NCBI GenBank assembly: GCA_959347315.1 | Contig: OY365811.1 | Location: forward strand, 30,137,904-30,201,903 | Length of the DNA stretch: 64,000 nt | Direction: 5' to 3' | Source of the DNA: Bimastos eiseni | Lineage: Eukaryota > Annelida > Clitellata > Crassiclitellata > Lumbricidae | Part shown: one piece after another, positions 36,300 through 47,400 of the stretch | How the letters are laid out: every line of letters starts with the position of its first letter | Numbering within the stretch: position 1 is the stretch's first letter | The notes under the pieces: generated by a model | The model's database searches: none | Told to the model about the DNA's origin: nothing | Seen by the model: only the letters and a program-made list of their open reading frames with translations | Translations under genes and position numbers: made by a program

Positions 36300-37730
36300 T
36301 ATTCTTTAGAGTTGGGAGGTTGGTGCTTGTAGTGTAATAAAGGACACTACAAGTTGCGCAATCGACGGAGGCTTTATGATTATTATGTATTATTATGTAT
36401 TATTTAGTCTAAATGAAATTGTAGCTATTAGTTTTCATGTGAACATTTGAATCAAGCTGGACTACAAAATATTCAGATCGGCTATGCACTTAATGAACTT
36501 TACATGTACGTGACAGACCAGTAGCCGCTGCTAATTGCTTCTGTAATTGGCTTAATTAATACAACTCCCAGCACATTACCAGATTCGCGCATCTGACAGC
36601 AAGAGATAGAGGATAAATAGAGAGACAGGAAGGAGACGTAGAAAGACACATTATGGAAGATTATGGACAAGGGCACGGCGACGGAAGCGAGGGAGTGACG
36701 AGAGACGGGACAGATAACTCGGAAGGAGGACGGTCCAGACGGACGATGGAAGCAAGCGAGGCAGAGGCGACAGGTGAAGAAATTAAGCAGACATCCGACA
36801 AGAGAAGAGAGGAAGGATATAAATATGGGACGCGGGCAATAGTGGGAATTCGCCCAAGAAGGAGTCAATAGGCAAGAAGAGTGCGGAGTGCTACAGACGA
36901 GATTTGCTGAGCATCTCTAAACGCATGACCTGAGGCCGGAATTGTTTGACTGAGGGCTGATCGGGACATTGAATATTACATAAACCAGTTTGCTGTGAAT
37001 ATACGTTTGCATTATTAACATCATACAGTCTTCGCTGATTCCGTGGCTAAACGAACCTACACCTACCGAAGAGAAACACCAGCTACCCACCACGAGTTAT
37101 CACCGCTCGCTACCATATGCCTTTGGAAGAGACGATAGGCAAAAATCATCTCTTCTAGTACAGTGCTAAACTGACGTACGAATGTAATTTAATTCGAATC
37201 CATTCAAGTTATAGTAATATATTTTAAATCTCAGCTCATTTTACAGGTTTACTAGGAAAATGTTGCGAATAAAAATGTCGCATCAAAATAGCGCAATTAA
37301 AAATGTTGCACGTTAATAAAGTCGCACGATAATTATATCGGTAGTCAAAATGTCGCAGATACAGAGGCGTCTACGCCATGTAAGCCGTGGAGCAAATGCT
37401 CTATCCAAGACGAACTCTTCATTAATCCAAGTAGTAGGAAAGTGAATAAACAAGGACAATTGACCAATATTATGGTCAATTCACCACCTAATAGGTTATA
37501 AAACGTATTATTAACCTATAATTAGGTTAAAAAATCACCAAAAATCACAACAACCCCCATCATGGTTCTAGTACCAGCCAAATAGGCCACCATAAAATTG
37601 AAAAATGAGCCCTAATTGATGCACAGACCATGGTCAAAACGTCCGCCAATAGGTCAAAAGTCACGGGAATTTCCAATAGTTTCGATGATGAGTCATTGCT
37701 CAACAAACAAAAAAAACAAAAAAACATTCT
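36300..37730. other. Unassigned, with an AAAATGTCGCA motif series
   Basis: A degenerate AAAATGT(C/T)GCA motif appears about six times at 37255-37370, 15-20 bp apart. Purine-rich sequence at 36590-36870 gives a Glu/Arg/Gly-rich open frame with no domain. Confidence 0.4.
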
Positions 37731-37734
37731 TTCA

Positions 37735-37742
37735 TATATAAA
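37735..37742 (+). promoter_or_regulatory. TATA-like box before the virus-like ORF
   Basis: TATATAAA lies 36 bp upstream of the ATG at 37778 in very AT-rich sequence. It may be functional or chance. Confidence 0.3.
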
Positions 37743-37777
37743 ATCAATGAAAATATTTTTCCTTTTCACTTAAAGGA

Positions 37778-38815
37778 ATGCCAACACAATATAAAATGGA
37801 ATACACAAGAAAGAAGACTGTTATTGAATTAAGAAAAATTGCGAAACAGAAAGGTATGGTTGGTTATACGAGACTGCGTGAAGCGGATTTGATTAGTAAA
37901 ATTGAAGCTCACGGGGCTCAGACACTCATCCCCTCATATTTTACTCCAATCTCATCCAATGCTAGTGTGATGGACGCACCCGTTCCTGACATTAAAGTTC
38001 CGACACTCGTTCCCATGCCAGCTACGACAGCACGAAAAATATTCGTTAAGACTAAGTCTGCTATTAATACATTCGCAAAGTGGATTGAAGGGTACATACC
38101 TGAAGAACCAAGGAGAAAGGTGAACGAGAATATAGAAGCACTGAAAGCTAAAGTGAATTCTATATTAGGTAAAATTCTTATGAAAACACGCGAAATAAAA
38201 GAGACGGCCACAGCTATCAAGGGCTTCACGAAACAATACACGGTCGAAGGAGCAAACGGAATTGACGCCACATCTTTTCTTGACAACGTTCAAACACAGG
38301 CGGTAGACTTGTTGACTAAAAATCGACAGACTAAGGTTAATTTCATCCTTACCTTCACAATGGAACGTATTGATATAAAATCCGGGCAAGTAGATACCGA
38401 GGATTTTCCGTTTCGTTCAAAGACTGAGGTGGTTCTAGACTCCACCGATACAAGCGAAATTTACAACAATGCGAAAGATAAAATCCTAGAGTCTATGGCA
38501 GACTTCTAGATGCGAAGTAGTAACTGGAGACTTAGAGCGGCTCAAAAATTAGAAATCAACACAGTTGCTTATAAACCGTTGAAGGGTAGTTCTTACATTC
38601 AACTACCGAAATGTCTAGCGAGTAAAAAGGCTATTGTTAATATGAAGAACGAAGACGAAGAATGCTTCAAGTGGTGTGTAACGAGAGCCTTAAACCCTGT
38701 TGACGAACATTCGGAAAGAATAACGAAAGAATTAATAAAACAATCTGAGGAACTTGATTAGTCCAACATTGAATTCCCAGTCGCAGCGGATGCTAACGTG
38801 ATAAGTTGCAGTTTC
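37778..38815 (+). pseudogene. N-terminal fragment of a Polinton/adintovirus-type DNA polymerase protein
   Basis: One reading frame runs from ATG 37778 to about 38815 and is crossed by two TAG stops (38507-38509 and 38759-38761). Residues 4-46 form a short Rho-N/SAP-like helical domain (VIELRKIAKQKG, then YTRLREADLISKIE). A lysine-rich helical region follows (residues 85-160, with a KTREIKETATAIKGFTKQ block). After the first stop, the conserved-looking block NMKNEDEECFKWCVTRAL and the IEFPVAADANV segment can be read. I recognise this arrangement, from memory and not from a search, as the leader part of large proteins in invertebrate genomes. Those proteins carry a B-family polymerase and belong to Polinton/adintovirus-like elements. 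The polymerase domain is absent: homology stops at the copy B flank. It is a dead fragment, described here only as it stands. Confidence 0.55.
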
Positions 38816-39329
38816 AAACTACTATGTTGACACGTACTTACTATTTAAAATGTGCATTACTTTAATAACATTCATGTTATTTGAAAAAGCCATTAGATTT
38901 TCTTTGCGTATTGCATTTTATTCTAATAAATGATGCTAAAGTCTCTTAAAACTATTTGTGAAGAAGGATAGTGGTATACGTATGCATACGAAGTCGAAGT
39001 CAATAGCACTTGTTTCCCATACGCAACACTCAGGCTATTATGAGTATTTTTTATCTACACAACAATAGGCTTTCCAATGAAACCGCAAACTGAGTGTGTA
39101 AGCCTACGATCTTCTGTCTTCTTAGTCAGAGCAACCTGTTGATAAGCGCTGCCACTAGTCTAAGAAAGAAACTCTGTTATTAAATGTCATTCAGGTATTT
39201 TATTTTTCTTACCTTTCTCAAATTTCCTAAATTCTTGTTTCTCTGGCCAATTTACTTTAGGCCTGGCTTCTCAAACAGAACATGCTTCATGACAACAGTG
39301 TAGGCTAAAGTGATCATAGTTTTAAAATA

Positions 39330-39912
39330 GCAAACCATCTTCCTCTTCTTCCCCTTCTTATTTCTCTTCATCCTCTCCTTCTAACTTTTCCTTCTCCAAA
39401 TCCCACTCCCACACCTTCTGCATCACTCCTCCTCCTAATTTGCTTCTTCCTCTACTTCTTAGTCCTCCTAGTCCTTACTCTCCTCCGCCTGCATACATCT
39501 ACTTCTTCTTCTGTTCACTCTTCCTCCTGCTAATCCTCACCCTCCCACACCTGCATCCATCCTCCTCTTCTTCCTCTACTTCTTACTCTTCCTCCACCTG
39601 ATCCTGCGCCTCCTCCCCCTTAATTAATCCACCTCTTCTTCTTCTTCTTCTTCTTCCTCCTCCTCTTCCTTTTCTTTTTACTCTTCCTCTTCTGATCCTG
39701 ACCCTCCGCTACCTGCATTCATTACCCTCTTCTTCCTCTTCTTCCTATTCTATCTCCTCCTAATCCTCTCCCACCATCACCTGCATTTATCCTCTTCTGC
39801 TTCCTCTCCGTCTTCCTCTTCCTTTTCCTAACATCCTTTCCTCCACTTGCCTCCATCCTACTCTTCTTCCTCTTCATCCTAATCATTTTCCTCTTCCTCC
39901 TCTTCTTTTTGC
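39330..39912. repeat. Polypyrimidine CTTCCTCC minisatellite
   Basis: About 580 bp of CTTCTTCCTCC with a recurrent CCTGCATTCAT-type landmark (about 39490, 39551, 39711, 39780). Absent from the aligned flank of copy C, so it arose or expanded after duplication. Confidence 0.8.
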
Positions 39913-40086
39913 TATAAGGCACCGTGAACGCGGTCATCCCAGTGCTAAGGCGCCTGCCTAACAAACCTACAAGAAGTCAGCAGACTGGAAAAGCCTTAGC
40001 GAAGAAGTGCTATTTGAACTTAGTTTTGAAGGAATCCACTAAATCCGCCATCCTTATGACAGGTGGAAGACTGTTTCAGCACCGTG

Positions 40087-40200
40087 GCCCAGCAGCCGAG
40101 AAAGCGCGATCACTGAAACGAGTCCTCATCCTCCGCACATGGAGGTCTGTCCCCTCGGAGGATCTGAGTCGTAGGCCAGACGCTAAGGAGCCAGTCGAAT
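40087..40200 (-). mobile_element. Short CR1-like C-terminal fragment shared with 49.08 kb
   Basis: On the minus strand, the copy at 49228-49078 reads LRLRSSERTDLRVRRTRTRF, like the basic segment before the CR1 terminal motif. This copy is its homologue. Since both flanks carry it, the insertion predates the B/C duplication. Confidence 0.5.
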
Positions 40201-40309
40201 TGCAGAGACCACGCAGATACCCGAGAGCTGATCAATGGATCGATCTGTATAAAAGCAAGCGTACGAAACGGGAAGCCAGTGCAGAACGTCACGTAGAAGC
40301 GGCGTAGCA

Positions 40310-40438
40310 TGATCGTGTTTCCGTCTGTAACATAATTTGTTAATGGCGGAAACACGATCATCTTACTCCAGTCGGTGCTAAATTCCGCTGCTAGACCCAA
40401 TTACTAAGGCTAAGAGCGACATTTAGCACCGACTGGAG
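40310..40438. repeat. Two adjacent hairpins
   Basis: ATGATCGTGTTTCCG (about 40311) pairs with CGGAAACACGATCAT (about 40347). CTCCAGTCGGTGCTAAAT (about 40366) pairs with ATTTAGCACCGACTGGAG (about 40421). The second pair closes on the edge of the CR1 fragment. Confidence 0.8.
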
Positions 40439-40670
40439 TTCATCAAAAAGATATGCAGGCGCGACGGTGAGAAGGCTGTTGCAGCGGTCCATGTGCGAGA
40501 TGGCAAAGGCGACAACAGCTGTCCTCGCGGCTTCAAAAGGCAAAGACTGCATGCAGCTCCTGGTGAGACGAAGTTCATGACAGAAACAAAAGCCAATCCT
40601 CGACGCAACGTGGAGCCTTACCGACATGCATGTATTTGACTCTAGCACGACGCCTAGATCTCGCACTGAG
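40374..40670 (-). mobile_element. CR1-type LINE RT fragment
   Basis: Minus-strand frame 40666-40391: LGVVLESNTCMSVRLHVASR, SLPFEAARTAVVAFAISHM and LQSVLNVALSL. The SLPFEAARTAV block closely matches the CR1 nested at 10.3 kb. Confidence 0.75.
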
Positions 40671-41146
40671 GGCTAAGGCGTCATCGAGACCCCACATACG
40701 GTCAGTGGACAGATGTCGATATGCTGGCACCGTCTGCTGGTGGCGCACCACTAGAAGTCAATCTTCTCGGGGTTTGGTTGTCTGATAATAGGCCTATTTA
40801 AAAGCCACATTGACTAGTTACGTGAATAACAAACTCCAAGAAATCAGCATTAACACTGCTCATCATATACATATAATAAAAGGCATATAATAGAGTAATA
40901 AGTTACTAATACTACAGTATATAAAAATATTTTTATGATAAAAAATGTGTTAAAATGGGATCGCTTTCCTAACCCTTGTGTCCGCGGTCGGGTTTGCCTT
41001 CACCACTCAGAGGGGATTTACGCCCCTTCTTTATGTGGACCGGGAAGTTGACGTGTTGAACAAGATTAACTGATGAGGGGAGATTACACAAAGAAGGATA
41101 AACAGCATTAAAACGGTACGAAATGTACGTTGACTCGTCCATGCTA

Positions 41147-41154
41147 TGACGTCA
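41147..41154. promoter_or_regulatory. CRE-like palindrome TGACGTCA upstream of copy C
   Basis: A perfect TGACGTCA lies 281 bp before the copy C start codon. CREB/ATF binding is inferred from the motif only. Confidence 0.4.
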
Positions 41155-41434
41155 CAATACATTGTCTCTGCGGTCGCCATTATTGGCTTCAAGAGTGTCG
41201 CATGCTTCGATTAATTCTTAAATTTGAATTAATATTTAATCAGTTTTTTACTAGCATCCTTATTTAGCCTGTGACCAAGCTGGTTTACTTTGAAACCGCG
41301 TTCGGATTTGTAATTCTCTTTCAGTTTAGTCAGCATTTCCCACCAATCGATTAGTGTTTCTTTGTAATATCGATGTTGATTGTGGCGAAAGGTGACGCTT
41401 GTTTTCCTACAAGCCCCATTTCTTCCCTTACGCT

Positions 41435-41498
41435 ATGTCGAAGAAACGACCATCAACAGAATCCAATGATGGCGAACAAATAAACGAAGCCTCAGATT
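41435..41498 (+). CDS. Copy C exon 1
   Basis: 64 nt, ATG at 41435, donor CAGATT|GTAAGT. The equivalent exon in copy D (51352-51289, minus) is also 64 nt with the same donor, supporting both start and end. Confidence 0.8.
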
Positions 41499-44400
41499 GT
41501 AAGTGGACACAAATACGTTTTTAATATTTGACTACGATTGTGAGTTTTAATGGAATTGTCCCAGTTTTGCATCTTTTAATGAACATTTGGTTACCATCCC
41601 TTTGAACCACTTAGTCATGCAGCACCCATTTCAGTTTTTCATCTCTGTAAATATTTAGCAAGGTACGCGATCATATTTGCAGGAGACAACAAACTCTTTA
41701 CATCATGGCATCATACTGCTAATCTATATACAAATTTATAATATAAATATATATATATTTCATGGAGCTGAGGACAATAGTTCTATAACGTTTCAACACT
41801 TGTTTAAGTTTGTTTGGTGGCGCTGCAATCATGAAGGTCACATTATTTGACCGACGTTAAATCAAGACGATATAGGTACAGAGGATTGTCCATCGTGCAC
41901 TTGCGGACCAAAGTTCGAGACATGTGTGCCTAATACTTGCAATCGGCCAATTCAACTATCCAAACGACCACTGTTCGCATGGCCAATTCTATCCCTTGGC
42001 ATGAGGTTGTGAATGGTGCTACAAGTGATCTGATACTTAATTTCAATAAAGCCTACGAAGAAAACTCCTTTATTGCAAGCAGACAAGACATTGACCCGGA
42101 TATAAACTACTATAATCAATTATCACCATGTTCAAGTCACTATTTAACTGCTGAAGAAGCTGGTGTTAAGCTTATGCAGCCTGTTTAAGCTTTCACGTTG
42201 TTGCATGTAAACCGTTGGAGCAAGATAAATAAGGTTGTATGGCGATAGACGTCATAGCAAATAAATTTAATGAGTTCTTCACAAAGATTGGATACAAATA
42301 AGTCCTACGGCACGTTCCTACCTAGCAAATCCTAAACTTAATTCCATCGGAATTGAATTAACTTCAACTCTAAAAGTTGTTTCGATTGCAGAGGGACTCC
42401 GCCACACGTATAGTGAGGGCTTGGATGGATCAACCGAGCAGTGGCAAGATGCTCGATTGAACCTATATCAGCCCTATGGCAGATAACATAATTTGCTCTC
42501 TAACATCAGGCATAGTTTCGACCACACTTAAGCTTGCTAAGGTCGTTCCAGTCTTTAAAAGTGTGGACAAGAAATATGTAGAAAATTATAGGCCAATCTC
42601 GATCCTACCTTATTTTTATATGCTCTTTAAAAAAATATGTACCTAGGATTGGTGTCCTTCTTAACAAAGAAGGACATATTAGGCCTATATGGGTTCTATA
42701 TTGGGCCCGTTGTTATTTTTGTTATATGCGAACGATATTCATCATATTTATCAGCCCTGAAATTTATCATATTTGCAGACGATACGAATGTATTCATGTC
42801 TGATAAATCACTGAAGGAATTGTATAACAGGCTAAATGAGGAGCTTGCAAAGGTGGGGACTTGGTTAAAAACAAAAAAATTATCGTTGAATCTAAAAAAG
42901 GCCAACTACATTCTTTTCAGTCTTAGGAGGAAGATAGCCTCTGATTGTGAACTACTTTCTAGCATAAATATTGATAATCAAAATATCAATTGCCTGACTG
43001 CCACGAAGTTCTTTGGGGTTTATATAGACGCTCAGTTAACTTGGAAACAGCATATTCAACATATTTGCCAGAAATAAGCTACACATATTGATTTGATTCC
43101 CCGCATCCGACACCTTCTGGCTAAAAACATACTCCTTACATTATGTTATTCCTTAATTTATCCTTATCTGTCATACTGCAACCTTATCTGGACGTCCACG
43201 TATCATACTAAAATTGATTTGCTTGGATATTTTGCACAAGCGTATTGTTCGTATTATAAGTAACTAGCCGGGGGTACACAGCGTTGCACGGGTTAAGAAA
43301 TATCGAGATTGGAAATGGACTTGACCCCTAGACATCCTTCCACAGGTGTGCCTGTCTTTCGTCTTTGCGAGCTTTTGTTGGTTTGCCAAGTGAAGTACCT
43401 CGGAACTTTTGAGTACAGTAGTGAATCCTGGCGACTGAGAAGGAAACTGCTTTTATGTGGATTCCTAAGGGCAGTTGTTGCACTCCTGAGACAGGTTTTT
43501 TGGCCCTGGAGACCAGGAATACGGCTGCCGTAGGGTTCAGCAACCTCTCTACTGGGTGTCCCAGGTGTTCCCCGAGCCAACGGCGAAGGTTTAGATTCAA
43601 TAGCCATAAAATTACATGTGCAAATGCATAGCCGGACAGACAGACACACACAGAATCTTATCTTTATTTATATAGAAGATATTCGTTATAGAGCCAACAC
43701 TAAAAGCTTATTCACTAGTCTGAAGATATTGATAGTAGAAAGAATTAATACTTCAAGTAGGAGTGTTTATGTACATGGTTCACATGTGCTTATTACCAGA
43801 TGGTTTCAATCGATGGTTTTATAGGCACCTAGAAATGACTGTCAGACGCGGGCCTCTAATAAGTATCACCAAATTAGAGTGCGTACTACGATTAGGCAGC
43901 ACAGCATGAGAATATATGGCCCGTTCTTCTGGAACATGCTATCTATCCACCTAACTAATAATTATGTCATAATTACACAGTTTGTTTCAAAATAACCTAA
44001 GAACTTTTTTACTGGACGGTCATATAAGGGTACTTGTTGCTGCGACATTACTTGTTATGAAATTATGATTATGTTCGTTGTTTTTATATGGTACTCTGAA
44101 AAGCTGTATGATTTACTTCTAGGTTACTTTAGTGTTGAAGTTGGGTGGCCTTAGTTGGCGTAACGGTTCGTTCTTTTGGGATTTCCCTTGCTCACTGCAT
44201 GATTAATTTTAATCAATCAATCACTCAATCAATCAGTCAGTCACTCAATAAAAAATACTTGATATAGATTTACACTGCTTTTTCAATATTTGTATGCTAT
44301 GTTTTGTTGGTGAAAAATAAAAAGGTATTGATTGATAAAGACAGGAAAAAAGAAAAAACCGCTGATGTATCGATATGGAGATATAGATGTGGAAGAAGCA

Positions 44401-47400
44401 GAGAAAGTGAAAGAGGACGAGGATGTGTGAAAGAAGAATTGTGAAGAAGAAGAAGGCTGGGAAAGAGAAGGAGCTGGAGGAAGAGGAGTCGATGTTGGAA
44501 GGTCAGACGGAGGAACAGGAGGAGACGGAGGATAAGGTGGATTATAGTGAATGGGAGCAAAGGGTGGAGGAATATGACGAGGAGGTGAAGAACGTTTCAA
44601 AATATTTTTGACCCTCCCTGGATAGTAATCCTCTTGTGTACATTGTTGTATTTGCTTCTTTTCTCCTAGTATTCCAACAAGATGACTATGTGAAACGTAG
44701 AAGACTTACACCCGCATGTGAAACAACGGTAAGCTACAATGCACGAAAGAGATAGCAACAAATGCCAATGCAGAATTAAAGCACAGTGGTTACATGCATA
44801 GGCCAATGTTCAATGTTGATGTTTGGATGTATTAGTTATGAATCTAGTGAAAACGTTCTGGGATCGCTGCAGCTTCAGCTTCAGCAAGTATAGGACTTTA
44901 TAATCATTTGTTTTGGCGCAGGACGTTATGTAGGTGCGTGGGGGAATGTGCGCTTAAACAAAATTAAGTCTTACACCTGCACTGGAGGTGTCCACTGCAC
45001 ATTTTGCCATTGTTCTCCGTGATCTTATGTCCTGGCCCCTGGGTGAACTGTAATAAATTTCGTTTATTGGTCCCACACCAGTCATCAAGCCATTCGCTGC
45101 AAGGTCCTTCCCATCTTCCCGTTCCCTCCAAAATTCCTGTCACTACACTCTTTATTTTTGTCTTCATTATCCATTCTACAAATACGCCCAAATAGTCCCA
45201 ATTTTCGTGTTATTATGCTTGCGTCATTATTCTCTTTGATTTTTAGTCTTCTTCATAATTCAACGTTCGTTACTCTACGTGCACAGTTCAGCTGCAATAT
45301 ACCTTCTCTCACAGTACATTTCAAACGTCAGTTTAGTTCTTACATTTGTTTTCTTTATCACCCAAGTCTCTTTTATTAGCCCGTCAGAAGGTTACTTTAC
45401 TGCTGCTTGGTACAGGCATGGAAGGTAGTAATCACAATTTTCCCTTTCAAAATGTCCGGATTGGGTCTACGTCATTTGATTCGTATCTGCAGCGACGTCT
45501 TTGGAGTCAGAAGAATTATTGTAGGACTAATCTGACGCTGCGTTCTTTCGTCCACGTACATAATTATAGTTGTTAGGATTAGCCTCCTAGATGAAATCGA
45601 AATAAAATTCAGATGTGTAATCTTCTGCAGTTGGTGTTGCTTTAGCGTATCTTATCAATATCGCTGTTCTTACATAGTCTAAAGCATTCTTTCAATGTTT
45701 GTTACATAGATAATTGTGATATTTTCATCTAGCTGCATGACCTACCGATCGAGGTGCTTGAGTGTATCCTTGTTAAAGCCATAACTATGGAAGTGAAGGA
45801 GTTGAAGCTGGCCAAACGTGTGTGGATAGAAAAAGCCGATTTTCTGATGAGCAGACTTATAAGAGTCTGTTCGCGATGGAGCAGCATCCTTACGACAGAC
45901 TTCGTTCGAAATAAAGTTCACAGAATTCTAGACGGCGCTGGTTAGTTCAGAGAATAATTAATAACTTAATATTACTGTGATAATACAAGCATTTATTCCA
46001 GCGCACGAAATCGGAAATACGATAAATTGCAATTAGGATTAGTGTCAGCTAGTAAATGACACTAGATTGAGCCCGTTGAGAATCGAGAGATATCATGAAA
46101 TGTCAGTCATTTCAATTTTCTTATCCTCTGCATAGTAGGCCTACGTTCAGTGAATAATACGGGCCCTTCGCGTATACGTCATACGAGTGACATACGATCA
46201 GTGTTGCTATATTGGCTGGAATGTAAAACAAATTGAAATTTTAAATATATTGCTATTATTTTCATGGATTCGAATTCCAAGGCATTCATGTTACAGTCTG
46301 CAGCACCACAAACACAACACTAAAGAGCATCTCCATTCTGACAATACAATGTATAATTGGATGAGGCAATAAAAAAATGTGACACACAGACAGACAGACA
46401 TAATTCTCTCTCTCTCTCTCTCGCTATATATATATATACACGGGTGGGCCAGCATAAATGAACCGACTTTGCACGCATATAATTTCGCCAATATTTGCTA
46501 GTTATTTATACTTAATAAATAATGAGTCAAGTTAAAGCTGCGTCAGTCTAGTATTGTATTAGCTTCAATAAGGTTGAATTGATACTAATTTTGATTTTCA
46601 GTTAATGTTTGGAAAAACCCAGGCCGTCATATTTTGCTATCGTTTGTGACGCGAAATTCAGCGCAAAACTGGGATTTCGAGAAGGACAACAATACGTATT
46701 GCAAGAGATGAGTTTAATTTTGAGATATTTGGTCGACGTGAATTCCAACAGCTCTCCTAGTCTTGCGAAAAGAAGCGAGTGGTAACATGCAAATATTTAC
46801 TTACGATTAAACTAGACTTCGACTTTTTCAAAACTAATACTAGAGTGAAATATCTTTAATTTGACGCATCAAGTATCAATATCTAGCAAATATTGGCGAA
46901 GTTATATATGCAAGCAAAGTCGGTTCATATATTATGCTGGCCCACCCTGTATGAATGTATATGTATGTATAAAATGTTTACGTTTGTCGTTATTGAATAC
47001 AGGATTTAATTGTTTTTAGCTCAGAAGATGATTCGTTTGGAAATTTTGCATCAGTCTTCGACCAAGTTATCTCTCAGGAGAGTGGCTACAATCAGAGATG
47101 AAATGTTTATGCTCTACAGGCGTAAGAAACACGACTGTTATATAAATGTTCTCAACCGGGACAATATGGCGACGGTTAAAGCTGTCATCCCTCTACCGGG
47201 AATACGTCCAAAGGACATGGCAGCATGCAGCGTGTCAAACTGTGTGTATGTAGGCCTAATTAACAAAGAAGATCAATGCCTTTCAGTCTTACGCATGGCG
47301 AAAGATGAACATAAGTATAAGGTATCACCATGGATCAATGCTCTGAGTTCGTCATTCTATTCTATACGTTTATTCGTATCAATCAGTGGCAGTCTTATAA

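Larger units (their letters stand above)
38800..41112 (+). pseudogene. Copy B relic: 3' flank of a lost F-box gene copy
   Basis: 38800-39310 aligns with 48055-48590 downstream of copy C, and its first part also aligns with the 3' flank of copy A (minus strand, about 17480-17340). Shared landmarks are TTTAATAACATTCATG, TTCTAATAAATGATGC with the AATAAA at 38925-38930, GATAGTGGTATACGTATGC and AGAGCAACCTGTTGATAAGC. The homology resumes at 40087-40200, 40735-40850 and 40960-41112. The last of these (CCACTCAGAGGGGATTTACG onward) is nearly identical to 49490-49600. Insertions (39330-40085 and 40205-40735) split it. No propeller exon remains upstream; its place is taken by the virus-like fragment. 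Confidence 0.75.

Noticed and set aside
39722..39964. Lys/Arg-rich minus-strand open frame
   Set aside because: Antisense of the CTTCCTCC minisatellite.
44423..44611. Acidic frame as an extra exon of copy C
   Set aside because: No donor gives the phase required by exon 2; kept only as an unresolved feature.
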